A stretch of DNA of 64,000 nt from Hemileia vastatrix (lineage: Eukaryota; Basidiomycota; Pucciniomycetes; Pucciniales; Zaghouaniaceae): the NCBI GenBank assembly GCA_030280995.1, contig JASXTE010000011.1:6951501-7015500 (forward strand), read 5' to 3'. Position numbers and translations under genes: made by a program. This document shows positions 1 through 11,710 of this stretch, one piece after another. Positions within the stretch are counted from its first letter, which is position 1, and every line of letters begins with the position of its first letter. The notes beneath the pieces are model-generated. The model was not told the DNA's origin. It ran no database searches and saw nothing but the letters and a program-made list of their open reading frames with translations.

Positions 1-1
1 T

Positions 2-181
2 GAAGAAATTGTGGAAAAAGAAAAGATTGAAAAAATACTCAAGAAAAGAATCCTTACTAAAGAAAAAGGAGCTGAGTATTTACTAAGATTTAAAGGGAAA
101 TCAAATGAATTTGATAAATGGATACCTGAAAAAGAAATTTCTAATTTATCCACCCTTCTCAAAAAATTTAAACAGAAATAA
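2..181 (+). CDS. Gypsy element X: C-terminal tail of pol (partial)
   Basis: This is the last 59 codons of a Ty3/gypsy polyprotein; the rest lies left of the window. The frame encodes a chromodomain-like tail with the sequence EYLLRFKGKSNEFDKWIPE and ends in KFKQK and TAA. It aligns with the C-terminus of the complete 2055-residue polyprotein at 17987-24154 (EYLLRYKNKSSEHDAWIPG). Such tails in chromoviruses help steer integration to particular chromatin. No stop codon interrupts the visible part. The 3' LTR begins 178 bp downstream. Confidence 0.85.
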   Translation, partial: EEIVEKEKIEKILKKRILTKEKGAEYLLRFKGKSNEFDKWIPEKEISNLSTLLKKFKQK

Positions 182-359
182 ATTTCTGATCAACCAGCTG
201 AGGGGATAAAACCAGTACTCATAATATTTTATTATGTTTCATTTCTTTAAAGTATAATCTTTAATGCTACAGAATTAATCTGAATACCTGAAAATTACAA
301 ATAAATAAATAAAAATGAATAACTTATCATTTTTTTTATTGTTTTTTTGGGTGGGCGAG
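182..359 (+). other. Element X 3' untranslated region with polypurine tract
   Basis: This non-coding spacer lies between the pol stop codon and the 3' LTR. Its last 30 bases are a T-rich run followed by the purine-rich GGGTGGGCGAG, directly before the TGTCAG of the LTR. That is the position of the polypurine tract used to prime plus-strand DNA. Element C shows the same layout (T-run, then AGAGTGAGGGAG before TGTCAG on the minus strand). Confidence 0.7.
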
Positions 360-1857
360 TGTCAGCCTGTATATCCCCAGGACTGAGTAAAAAGTGCTTA
401 TAATTTATGTTAAACACATGAACTATACAGGGGAACAATAATTGAGAGTACACAAACAGTATACATAAGTAAAATTATGATAATATACAAAATATGCCAT
501 TATAACACCTTATATACACAAATATATCCACCTTTTATAGGTCTTATGTACTTAATATTAAGTTGTAAAATGTTATGGTAATCTTAAGAACCTTAAGTAT
601 AAGGCTACATAATTTTTAAGTACACTTAAAGCTGTTATATTCATTGTTTTATGCAAAAAACAAGAAATGTGCTTTATTTCACTTAAAAGTTGACTATATG
701 CACTATAAAATTGAGAATATGAAAATTGCGCTTTGACAGATCAATTTGTCTCATTTAGGAATATTGATTTGGCTATTTAAATTCATAAAAATAACTCTTT
801 TCAAATTTGGTGTTTTTTATGCCAGAAATGGCTTCTGTGTACTGGCCACATACTGCCTGCTTTTTTCCCGTGTGAATAGCTTCATTTTTAGCAAATTTAG
901 CTTTTTCACAATATAATTACCCCCACATTCTACGCCCACTGTGGGGAAACACACTAAAATAGGTGGTGCTTATTTAGTGTCCTAGCTTAATTAATAATGC
1001 ATTGACCTTGTTTATATGCACTAATTTCATTAATAACCTCACTCTTGGCGTCTTTTTTCATCACCACGCTTAAATTTGCCTAATTTTAGTCAAGGATTTA
1101 CCCATGCAAGTTCCTGCCAAGGACTGCGTGTAGTTACCCCACATCCCACACTCTTTTTTGAGTTTTTGGGTGGTTTCTCAGTCAATATTGGTTATTTTTG
1201 GATGGGAATTTCACGTAGTATAATGTCAGGATTAGCCCCATAATTTCCACAGTGAATCACCCTTATTAATAAGCTAGTATTAACCTTAAAAAGGCCCCTT
1301 TAGTCTTTTATATTATTGTTTTATACGCATATACTCTCTTTTTGTCTTTTTCTTTGATTTTGATGGATTTCCCTTATTATTACAGGATTTTGACGGTTGT
1401 CACTCTTCTAATTATGTCATGGGTTACTAGGGATGTTTATGGGAATGTCTATTAGATGTTTGGAGGCGTCATTAACTGTGTATTGGGTGGTACATCAAGG
1501 GAATCATTGGGGAACTCAGTGTGTATAAAAGGAGGAGGTTTTTGGGTCTTGTTTCTACATTCTTTATCATTTACAATTTACACTATATAACCATATAAAT
1601 TACAATACACATAAATTAGCACTTTTATAAGACTTTTGAGTAGTATCTGAATTATTAAACTCTATTTTTCTACCAACTAAAAAGATTGTAAGCCACATAT
1701 AAAAATAGTGAGAATTATATTACTGAGACTTTTATTTTGAATTATATTTTACTATTTGTTGGATTTATACTACAGTATTCATATAGGACCATTTAGATCT
1801 TCTAGACAAAGACTTTTAAAGCTAGTTCACGTCCTTTTAGTTGATCTTAGCCTGACA
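360..1857 (+). repeat. LTR family A, copy 1 (3' LTR of element X)
   Basis: A 1498-bp long terminal repeat starting TGTCAGCCTG and ending CAGCCTGACA-type sequence (here TTAGCCTGACA), with TG..CA ends. Two further copies lie at 27597-29096 and 30764-32264. A TATAAAA box sits at 1524-1530 before a GGAGGAGG stretch and is kept in the other copies, so it is probably the LTR promoter. Here the LTR closes element X. The sequence immediately right of it is RT coding sequence of a different element (Y), so X was inserted into Y. Confidence 0.88.
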
Positions 1858-4455
1858 AAATTCCTGTTGAAAAGAACTCACAGAACTTTTTGTTGATAAC
1901 AACACATATGTGAATTTATAAATATTTCAGGATGCCATTTGGACCAAAAGATTCTCCTTCAGTATTTTAGAAGTTAATGGATATAAAATTCCATAATGAA
2001 ATCATTGAAGGATGGTTAATGTTATACATTGATGACATCAGAGTGTTCTCAAGACATATGATGAACACTTAATCCAATTGAAGAAGGTATTACAGAAAAT
2101 GGATGAAATAAAAATGACCCTTTCATTGAAAAAATGTAAATTTGGGTTTGAGTCTTTAAAATTGTTTGGTCATATTGTATCTGGCTTACAAATATGTGTT
2201 GACCAAAATAAGGTGGCTGAAATCAGGAATATTGAAATTCCTCAAAATGTAAAGTATGTACAATATTTTCTTGGTATGTGTGGTTATTATAGACAATATA
2301 TAAAGAACTACCAATTAATTGCTGCACCTTTGACCACACTGATAAAAAAAAAGAAGCTTTCATTTGGAAAAATTAAAGACAACAGGCTTTTGATAAGTTG
2401 AAAGAGTTTTTAACAACAGCTCTTATCCTAGGATTACCAGATTTAAAATTACATTTTGTCTTGTATACTGATTCAAGTTTTATTGCCATGGGTGCTGCTT
2501 TGCATCAAAAACAACTTATATAAGGAAAATTTCAGAAGTAGTAATTTGCTATATTTTATGTACTCTAAAAATTAGTGAATTGAAATATGGTGCTACTCAA
2601 CATGAGTGTTTGGCATTAGTATAGGCTCTTGAGAAGCTACATTATTACCTTGAAGACCAAAAATTTGAGTAAATAACTAACTGTAGTGCAGTTAAGTCAC
2701 TTTTAAACATGAAAACTCCTAATATAAATATGTTTAGATGGCAATTAGATGTACAAGAGTATAAAGTATGGATAACTATTACACATAGAGCATAAACTTT
2801 ACACTCTAATGTAGATATGTTATCTAGAGTACCTCTACCTAATAATGATGATAATCCAGCTTATGTTCCTGAAACAGATATTATTAAAATTTATGGCAAT
2901 TATATAATAGATCTTGAGGATGAATTCATGCAATCAATTCTTGATAATTATGCTTCAGATCCTAACTTGAGTAAACTTACTACAATATCAAATGATCCAT
3001 CTAATGCTTCAATGAGTGTTTTAATAAAAACATTTCAACAAAAGTATAAAGAAGCATTAGGAAAAGAAAAATTTTCCATTGAGGATGGTTTTATATATTA
3101 CAGGAAGAAATTAAACAATGTAATTGTAATTCCCCCTTCAATGAAGGAGTTAATGTTAAGCATATTTCATGATGATATATTAGCAGGTCATTTTGACTTC
3201 CATAAAACATTAACCAGAGTAAAAAATACAGCTTGGTGGATTAAAATGCCTTATGATGTTCAAAAATATGTTGAGACATGTGATTCTTGTCAAAAATCTA
3301 AAAGATTTTCAGGCAAAAGTGCTGGTTTATTACAACAACTTGAGAAACCAAAAGCACCATGGGAAATAGTTAACATGGACTTTGTAACAGGTTTGCCAAT
3401 AGCAGGGCATAAGAGTTATAACTCCTTCTGGGTAATTTTAAATAGATTTACATAAAAGTGTAAATTTATTCCTACCAAAAAGAGGTTTCTGAAAAGGACT
3501 TAGCTTTTTTATGGTGGACACAAATGTTAAATATAGCAGGTTTCCCCAAAGAAATAGTCTCAGACAGAGATCCTAAATTTACTTTTGAGTTCTGGAAATC
3601 ACTTATGGATGTTTCAGGGTGTCAATTAAAACTTACTGCAGCACACCATCCACAAATTGATTGGCTAGCAGAAAGAATGATTCAAACCTTAGAAGATATG
3701 ATAAGAAGACATTGTGCTTTTGGTCTTTAATTTAAAGACAATGAAATATTAAATCATGATTGGGTAACCCTTATCCCAGGTTTAGAATTTGCATACAATA
3801 GTACAGTACATTTTGTCACTGGCAAAATACCAATTGAGTTATGGTTGGGTTATGTACCCAATACCCTTTCTAAAACTATTAATAAATTACCTAGATTGGA
3901 TATCCATCCAGGTACAAAATCTTTTCTTCAAATGTAAAAATTATGCAGAAAGCATGCTCAAGAATGTATAAATAAGGCATTTGAGTATGAGAAGAAAAGA
4001 TGGGATAAAGCCCATAAAGAGAAAATTTTCAAAGAGGGTGATGAAGTCCTTATTTATACACTAAATTTCAATTTAAATGGTAATGTTAAATTAAAAGATC
4101 CATTCATTGGACCATTTTTAGTAAAAAAGATGGGTGGTAACGATGCTGTTGAAGTTATATTATATGCACCATATAATAGAAACTTCCAGCATTTCCTATT
4201 TCTCTTATAAAACCATACCATTCTAATGATACTGCTCTATTTCCAAGAAGATCAGGAAGGCATAAACAGAAACCTGAAGAAATAGTTGAAAAATCAGAAA
4301 TTGAAAAGATAATTAAAAAGAGACACCTTACTAAAGAAAAGGGAGTTGAGTATCTATTAAGGTTTAAAAATAAATCAAGTGAATATGACCAGTGTATTCC
4401 TGAAAATGAAATCTATGATCATAAAAATCTCTTGAAAAAGTTTAAAACCAAATAA
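1858..4455 (+). pseudogene. Gypsy element Y: decayed pol (RT to chromodomain)
   Basis: This is the 3' part of a Ty3/gypsy polyprotein. It begins in RT exactly where element X was inserted (IPVEKNSQNFLL, then IYKYFRMPFGPK) and ends at TAA 4453-4455. Order: RT, RNase H, integrase with HHCC region (CDSCQKSK near 3280) and catalytic core (MDFVTGLP near 3375, SDRDPKF near 3555, LAERM near 3665), then a chromodomain-like tail. It matches the intact polyprotein at 17987-24154 throughout but has many in-frame stops and some frameshifts (for example stops at 1915, 1960, 3455 and 3730). It cannot encode a working enzyme. Confidence 0.9.
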
Positions 4456-4572
4456 TACTGTTCAAAATTCAGTATATGTATTATAGAAATTTAAAAATTG
4501 TTTTTCTATCCACTCCTTATTTATTAATTAAAATGTCTTAACATTTTTTTATTGTTTTTTTGGGAGAGGAAG

Positions 4573-6022
4573 TTTCAGCCTAAGTATACCCAAGAGTGAG
4601 TATTTTTTATGCTTAAAATAAGATAATCTTAATGACATTAAGCTTATAAGTAAAAATTATGGTTATAATACTTATATATATGGTTATTATGCTCATATAT
4701 ATATATTACACTATTAAATAACTTATATAAGTTTAAATATCTAATCCATAGTCCTTTAATACTTATTAAGGTGCTAATGGAGTCATAATATACTTATCAT
4801 AAGTGATATTAAGTAATTATAGACATACATAAGCTTATATGTATGCATAAACCTCATATTCAGTGAAATATGTCATTATATTATGTATACATAGGTGTAT
4901 TAGCAGGTTTTAACCTCTATATATCCTATAAGATTTATTTTTCTGTTTATTTTAGGTCATATGGATGTATTCAATAGATTTATCATGCCTACACAAGCAT
5001 ATACACCTTTTTCAGGTGCATATATCCAGTTTGAACAACTAAATCTGCTTCCTTTGATGGATTTTCATGGATTTATGGGTTGGGATAAGATTACTGGGTT
5101 AATATGGATCCTGGGAATTTTATTGAGGGCTTGGAAAGTTTATTTGGTTCCTTTATATTCTTTGGGTTTCATTCTATACTCTTTGGATGAGTTATTTTAC
5201 CTGTTTCTTTATGGTATCTGCTTTGATCTGTTTTCTCTATATATGTTATGGGTTTATGATATCATTAATTGTGATTGAGGGTCCTTACTGGAAGTCTGGG
5301 TGTTGAAAATGCTTGAATTGGACACCATGGGGAGGTGATAAGCCCTCACAGTGCTTTAATTTCCTGGGAGAGCAGTGACATCATCCAGATTGAAGGTCTG
5401 TGCACTCCAGTGGATTTTGGTATAAGTAAGGGAGGATTTGACAGGTTATGGGACATTATTCAATCAAAAAAATCACTTACTAAAACACAAATAAGAATTA
5501 TAACACAATTATTATCATATAAAAATATATTTTAAAGCATTTATAAATTGATATTATTTTTATATTAGCTATCACCACACAATATGGGGGGCGGACTTGC
5601 TAGCAAGTCCGCAACCTTGGACCCAAACTCACCATAGATTGAACACACATTGAGCTATTGATAAAGGAACCATACAATCAGGGATGAACACCACTCAGCA
5701 GAACAGTTTTAGGTGGGTGTTCAAGTAGAGTTCAGTATGGGTTCAGTCTGAGTTCAGTCTGAGTTCCATCTGAGTTCCATCTGAGTTCAGGTTGAGGACT
5801 TTCTAGCAAGTACACCCCCTATATTGCGTAGTGTATAACTATATTTTATTAACCTATTTTCCACCACTAGCATGCACCAATCCAAATATTGTGAGTTAAC
5901 ACTGAGCATAAATATTTTATTAGTCTTTCCATGAGCTTTAATCACTAAATCATTTATAAATAAGTAGTAGGACCATTAATATTCACTATTAAACTATAAT
6001 TAGATACTAGCATACTCTGAAA
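4573..6022 (+). repeat. LTR family B (3' LTR of element Y), split by a miniature transposon
   Basis: The LTR starts TTTCAGCCTAAG (TGTCAG with one change), 117 bp after the Y pol stop and directly after a T-rich/GGGAGAGGAAG polypurine tract. It ends near TCTGAAA at 6022, after which RT coding sequence of element Z resumes at ATHMGIYKY. The same family starts at 62964. A 261-bp DNA transposon (5573-5833) interrupts it, so the LTR proper is about 1186 bp. The 105-codon open frame at 4961-5278 is not kept open in the copy at 62964 and is not called a gene. Confidence 0.8.
5573..5833. mobile_element. 261-bp miniature CACTA/Plavaka-type transposon
   Basis: A non-coding element with imperfect terminal inverted repeats: left CACCACACAATAT then six G; right, read inward, CACTACGCAATAT then A and five G. 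Each is followed by a palindrome around TTGCTAGCAA (TTGCTAGAAA on the right). A TAT duplication flanks it (5570-5572, 5834-5836). The related LTR near 63950 reads AGCTATAACTATA with no insert, an empty site confirming both ends. Seven GTTC motifs start at 5719, 5730, 5741, 5752, 5763, 5774 and 5785, exactly 11 bp apart. Ends, target duplication and phased repeats match the 26.9-kb element at 35718-62637, whose transposase may move it (inference). Confidence 0.9.
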
Positions 6023-8162
6023 GCTACTCATATGGGTATTTATAAGTATATTAGGATGCCATTTGGCCCCAAAAATGCCACTTCAGTTTTTTGAAAAGGT
6101 CATGGATAACAAATTTCATCAAGAAATAATTGAAGGATGGTTGATGGTTTACATTGATGATATCATCATACTCTCCAAAAATTTTGAGGACCACCTTAAC
6201 CACCTATGTAAAGTGTTCCATAAAATGGATGAGATAAATGTGACACTTGATTTGAAAAAATGTAAATTTAGTTTTCATTATTTGAAAGTGCTTGGTCATG
6301 TTGTCTCAGGATTACAGATATGTGTTGACCAGAACAAAGTGGCAGCCACACCACAGGTACAAGCTCCTACTACAGTTAAGGAGCTCCAAAGTTTTTTGTG
6401 AATGTGTGGATACTATAGACAATGCATTAAACATTATCAGGTCATAGCAGTACCCCTAACCCAATTAATTAGGAAGGATGTTGCTTTTGTCTGGAACAGT
6501 GAAAGACAAACAGCTTTTGACACTATGAAACATTGTTTGATGTCAGCACCAATTCTTTCTTCATCTAACTTGAATTAACCATTTGTTTATACACTGATTC
6601 CAGATTTATTGGCCTTGGTGCTGCTCTCCACCAAAAACAAGTTATGAATGACAAAATATCAGAAGTAGTTATTTGTTAGATTTCATGAACCTTGAGAAAT
6701 AGTGAATTGAAATATGGTGCCACTCAACTTGAGTGTTTAGAAGATGTGTGCGCTTTGGAGAAATTACATTATTATCTGGATGAGCAGAAATTTGAACTTA
6801 TCACTGACTTCAGTGCAGTAAAATCCCTCTTAAACTTAAAGACACCTAACATACACCTGTTCAGATGGAAGTTGGCTGTTCAGGAATACAGAGGAAGGAT
6901 GAAAATAATTCATAGAGATGGTATTTTTCACTCAATTGTGGATATGATATCAAGGTTACCTTTGCCAAATGATGACTCTAATCCTGCATATGATCCTGAG
7001 GATAAAATAGCTCACGTTCATGGCATATATGTGGTTGATATGGAGGAAGAGCTACTACAGCTTATTCTGGATTCATATGATAAAGAAACTGACTTGAAAA
7101 ATCTGTGTAAAATATTTAATGATCCAAAGAATGCTTCAATACAAGCACTAATCAAATCACTCCCACCAAAGTACCAAAATGCTTTGGACAAAGGAAAATT
7201 TTCAATTGATGAAGGCCATCTCTATTACAGAAGAAAGTTGAGTAATTTTATTTTTATTCCTACTTCTATGAAAGAAATCATCTTGAACATTTTTCATGAT
7301 GACATATTGGCAGGAAAATTTGATCTTGAAAAAACATTAATTAGAATTAAGAACACTACTTGGTAGTCTAATATATCTGAAGACACCAAACTATATTTTT
7401 AATCCTGTGTTTCTTTCCAGAAATCAAAGAATTTAACTGGGAAGAGAGCTGGATTAATGCAACATATTGAATCTCCTGATGCACCATGGAAAATTATAAA
7501 GATGGACTATGTAACAGAACTACCCATTGCTGGGAAAGACAGTTGTAACTCTTTATGGGCTATTGTGAACAGATTTACAAAAATGTGTAAATTCATTCCT
7601 ACTCACAAATATGTTTCCACTAAGGAATTAGCCTTCTTATGATGGTCTCATATGTTTAATACTGCTGGTTCCCAAAGGCCATAATCTTTTACAGAGACCC
7701 TAAATTTACTTCTGAATTCTGGATGTCTATGATGAATGTTTGTGGCTGTGATATGAAACTTTCTAATTCTTATCACCCCCAAACTGATGTATTATCTGAG
7801 AGAATGATTCAGAATTTAGAGTACATGATAAGAAGGTATTGTGCTTTTCGCCTTGAGTACAAAGACAATGACAGGTTCACTCATGATTGGGTCACCCTAC
7901 TTCCTTGTCTGGAATCTGCTTATAATAGCACTGTTCACTCTGTTACTCAAAGAAAGCCTTTTGAGCTCTGGATTGGATATGTTCCAAATACTCCTGCCCA
8001 AATTATCAATAATAAAATACCTAAATTGGATTTACATCCTGGTGTAAAATCTTTTCTTCAAATGAAACTACTTTTCAGAAGTCATGCTCAAAAATTTATT
8101 GAAATATCTTTTGAATATGAAAAGAAGAGGTGGGCCAAATCCCATAAAGAATGCACCTTTAT
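6023..8162 (+). pseudogene. Gypsy element Z: decayed pol (RT to end of integrase)
   Basis: This pol fragment starts in RT at ATHMGIYKYIRMPFGP, exactly at the right end of the Y LTR, and contains YIDDIIILSK (near 6160), RNase H, and integrase with DFVTEL-like and LSERM regions. It stops resembling the intact polyprotein after SHKECTF at about 8160, before the GPF/chromodomain part. Premature stops (for example 6401, 7366, 7402) and frameshifts show it is dead. The upstream part of Z must lie left of X, outside the window. Confidence 0.88.
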
Positions 8163-8736
8163 GATGAGTGGCGGCGTATCACTGGTGGTTTCCCATTATT
8201 TTTACTTATTGGAGGGAGCCCACCCAGTGATCATTTCCTTGGATTGGACTTTTACTTTTCTTTTTTTCTGAGTGCTGTGTTTATGGTTGTGTTAGATAGT
8301 AGTTTTAGATTATTTTCTTTTTTCTCTTTTTTTCTTTTAATTTTTTTATGGGGGTTATCAGGATTTAAAGATGGAAAATCACAAAAATTATGGTGTTACC
8401 ACATCAGGGTCACCTGGATGTGGGAAAGCATTGGTGGGGAAAGGCTCATCAATTGGCCAGGCAATGCTATTTTCTTTTTTTATTTATATCATTTATTTCT
8501 GAGTTTCATTTCTTATTATTTTCTTTAATTTCTAATTTTTTTATCATTAATCATTTAAAAATATTTAATTGTGTATCCACATCAAGGTGCACTTGGATGT
8601 GGGTAAAGTATCGGGGGATCAGCTCATCAATTGGCTGGGGGATACCATTTGTAATAATTATTCATTTCATATTATTTTGTTTATTTCATCTTAATTTCAT
8701 TTTAAATTTTTTTTAGTATGTTAGTAGTTTAGTAGT
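8163..8736. other. Unassigned T-rich segment with an 80-bp direct repeat
   Basis: This segment replaces the end of element Z and leads into the AAAAAT array. Two related stretches of about 80 bp, 8393-8472 and 8574-8652, share CCACATCA, TGGATGTGGG and GCTCATCAATTGGC and are separated by T-rich DNA. No convincing reading frame was found. It could be the 3' end of a non-LTR retroelement whose tail seeded the microsatellite, but no coding part supports that. Confidence 0.4.
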
Positions 8737-9463
8737 TAAAAATAAAAATGAAAATAAAAATAAAAATAAAAATAAAAATAAAAATAAAAATAAAAATAAA
8801 AATAAAAATAAAAATAAAAATAAAAATAAAAATAAAAATAAAAATAAAAATAAAAATAAAAATAAAAATAAAAGTAAAAATAAAAATAAAAATAAAAATA
8901 AAAATAAAAATAAAAATAAAAATAAAAATAAAAATAAAAATAAAAATAAAAATAAAAATAAAAATAAAAATAAAAATAAAAATAAAAATAAAAATAAAAA
9001 TAAAAATAAAAATAAAAATAAAAATAAAAATAAAAATAAAAATAAAAATAAAAATAAAAATAAAAATAAAAATAAAAATAAAAATAAAAATAAAAATAAA
9101 AATAAAAATAAAAATAAAAATAAAAATAAAAATAAAAATAAAAATAAAAATAAAAATAAAAATAAAAATAAAAATAAAAATAAAAATAAAAATAAAAATA
9201 AAAATAAAAATAAAAATAAAAATAAAAATAAAAATAAAAATAAAAATAAAAATAAAAATAAAAATAAAAATAAAAATAAAAATAAAAATAAAAATAAAAA
9301 TAAAAATAAAAATAAAAATAAAAATAAAAATAAAAATAAAAATAAAAATAAAAATAAAAATAAAAATAAAAATAAAAATAAAAATAAAAATAAAAATAAA
9401 AATAAAAATAAAAATAAAAATAAAAATAAAAATAAAAATAAAAATAAAAATAAAATAAAATAA
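8737..9463. repeat. (AAAAAT)n microsatellite, about 120 copies
   Basis: About 727 bp of nearly perfect AAAAAT hexamers, with few interruptions: AAAAATG near the start, one G for A at about 8874, and AAAAT pentamers at the end. The 236-codon open frame of alternating Lys-Ile across it is a by-product of the repeat. Its uniformity suggests recent expansion, or an assembly-limited length. Confidence 0.97.
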
Positions 9464-9500
9464 ATTTTTATATATCTGTTAGCTGTTATTGTTTTTCTAG

Positions 9501-11018
9501 TTATTGTTTAAAATATTTTATTTTATGACAGGATGAAGAAGCCTCTGGTGGTTGGTCTGGATGGTTATGGTGTTTTTGTTTCTTGTTTGGATTAGAGGAA
9601 GAACTGTGTTCTTTGTGGTGCAGGCGGCTGGAGAAAGTATACGGGTTATAATGGTCTGGAACTGGGTTGGAAGGTAAATTTTGGAAAGAAGAAGAAGAAG
9701 TAGGAATGGAGTGCTGGAAAGTGTGATTGATAATTCGTGAAATATTCCAGTGGTCATCAAGGAGTTGGTTTCTTAGATTCTTCTCAAAATCATTCAATGG
9801 ACCATGAAGAGCAAAGGCTTTAAGCATGTTTAGCACATCATGCTTAGGTGTTGTTTCATATTAGCTTAATCCAGCGTCAAGGTAGTTTCTAGGGGTTGGC
9901 CAGTTCCAAATGTAGTTGCAGGAGGTGGGGTTCCAACTAAAATCAGAAGAATTTGTTCAATAAATATTCTCTTTTGAAGAAATTTTATTTTGTTAATTTA
10001 TTTTGGTACTTACAGATTGGGAGATACTCAAATTTGTATGCAGCTGGAATCTGGATGGCTGAAGAGTGTTGAATAGGTATTTTAGGAGGGTCCACCAGAT
10101 GGAGGTATGGATTTTTGGGGTAATCCTCTGAATGGTGTTGAGAAGATGAAGGGGAAGAGAGGGGATCCTGGGCTCTGGTTGCAGCAGCAGGGCTGTTGTT
10201 GTTGTCATTGTTTATATTATTGCTTGGTGCAGGTTTACTAGATGCTGGCAGAGGAGTGCCAGGTTGATTGAGGGTAGGACCAGGAGATGGTGATCTGGTG
10301 GCTTATTGGGATCTTCTGGATGAAGATTCAGAAGAATAATTGGCGGCCAGAGGAGAGGTGAAGTTGTTTTCTCCTGAAGCAACAGGGGTTTTGTGTTTAG
10401 AAGCAGTGTTGGCCATTCTGGCGTTAATAGAAGAAGAAATGGCGGAGGTACACATCGCTCTGGGAGCATTAGGAGGGTGTGATGATGAGTTATTGGGGTT
10501 GGGAGGAAGAAATTGGTTGTTTTTTGGCTGAATTTGGATGTTCTGAGCCTGATTTTTGTTTTCTGATGAGGCAGGCATGATAGCTGCCTGGACACGGTCC
10601 AGCAGCCTAGGAGCTGATTTTGGCACCATTTTTGATGAATTTCAGAGAGGAAAGCAGATTCTTGGGATGATAAAGCTGGTCTTTTGGGCTTGGTTTTGGG
10701 AGTAGAGCGGTGTGATCTTCTGGAAGGAGCAGAAGACAAAGAGGAAGAAGCAGGTCCATACTCTGGTGACCTGGCAGGTGATCTGGATATATATTTATGT
10801 GAAGGTGAAGGCGGAGGTATTGGGTAATTGGGATCTCTGTCACACCTTTTCTTTTTGGAGTTGCAAGAATCACAGGCCCTGTTATAGAGTTTGGCCTGAG
10901 GAGTAGGAAGAGTGAAAGTGCAGGGTCTGCACATGTGGATGCACTGTTTGCAAGCATAGTCTTTTGCAGCAGTGAAGCAGGGAAGGTCCAATGGGTTAGA
11001 TTTAGGTGATCCAGCCAT
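9501..11018 (-). pseudogene. Retroelement gag-like gene with zinc-cluster-like N-terminus, broken
   Basis: Read from ATG at 11018. The first about 130 codons carry CKQC, a CRPC pair, then ACDSCNSKKKRCDRD, resembling half of a fungal Zn2Cys6 cluster, followed by a Ser/Pro/Arg-rich stretch. After SEIHQK near 10630 the plausible protein moves to another frame (VPKSAPRLLDRVQAAIMP...). Further pieces lie at 9993-10208 (ending at a GTAAGT donor) and 9501-9960 (acceptor TTTTAG, then NYIWNWPTPRNYLDAGLS, a stop, and LKAFALHGPLNDFEKNLRNQ). The last part resembles a retrotransposon capsid region. It is probably a decayed, intron-containing gag-type gene; the family is unnamed and frame joins are inferred. 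Confidence 0.5.
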
Positions 11019-11164
11019 AACCTGTGAAGGAGCAATAGTGGGAAGAAAAGAGATGAATTAACAGATTTATCAGTGATGTGTAGATGGTGTTGAAAGAGTG
11101 GAATTCAGAAGGTTGGCAGTGGTGCATTGTGCATGGAGGAGGCGCTGCCTTTGCTATGAAAGCA

Positions 11165-11640
11165 GTTGGTCAAGACTTTAAACTGAAAATTGCAAACAGT
11201 CCATCAACACTTTAAACTTAAAATTGCAAACAGTCTGTCAATACTTTAAACTGAAAATTGCAAATAGTCCGTCAAGACTTTAAACTGAACACTGGTACAG
11301 TCCCCCAAGACTATAAACTGAGGATGGGTTAATGGTTGAGTCCTTCAGGACTATAAACTGAAAAAGGGAGTTGGTGTGATTCTGGAAGAGGGAATCCAAG
11401 GGGGAGTCTCTGAATTTTGTTAAGGCAAGTGTGGGGGTAACTGATGAGCTGGCTTCTCTGTAGAGCAGTTACCCCAGAATGTTAGTTTATTTCTTTGGGT
11501 CTTAAATGTTTTGATCTCTGGTTCTGTCTTTTGATTTAGGTTTTTAGTCCCCCAAGACTATAAAATGAGGGCTGTTAGTCCCCCAAGACTTAAAACTGAG
11601 GATTATTCCCCCAAGACTGTAAACTGAGGAATTTTTTTTA
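11165..11640. repeat. 34-bp minisatellite, motif CAAGACTTTAAACTGA
   Basis: The motif CAAGACT(T/A)TAAACTGA recurs with ACTTTA or ACTATA starting near 11175, 11209, 11243, 11277 and 11310, spacing 34, 34, 34 and 33 bp. Further looser copies lie near 11350, 11555, 11587 and 11617. It lies between the two zinc-cluster-like reading frames, probably in the leader of the same retroelement. Confidence 0.8.
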
Positions 11641-11710
11641 GGATGATTTGCTACATTCAGGAAGTCTGGAGGAGTCAAGAATTTGTTTTATTTCTAAGTC
11701 AAGATATTAA

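Noticed and set aside
4961..5278. 105-codon hydrophobic frame in an LTR
   Set aside because: The related LTR at 62964 has stops in the matching stretch (near 63394).
8748..9458. 236-codon Lys-Ile open frame
   Set aside because: It is only the AAAAAT hexamer read in frame.
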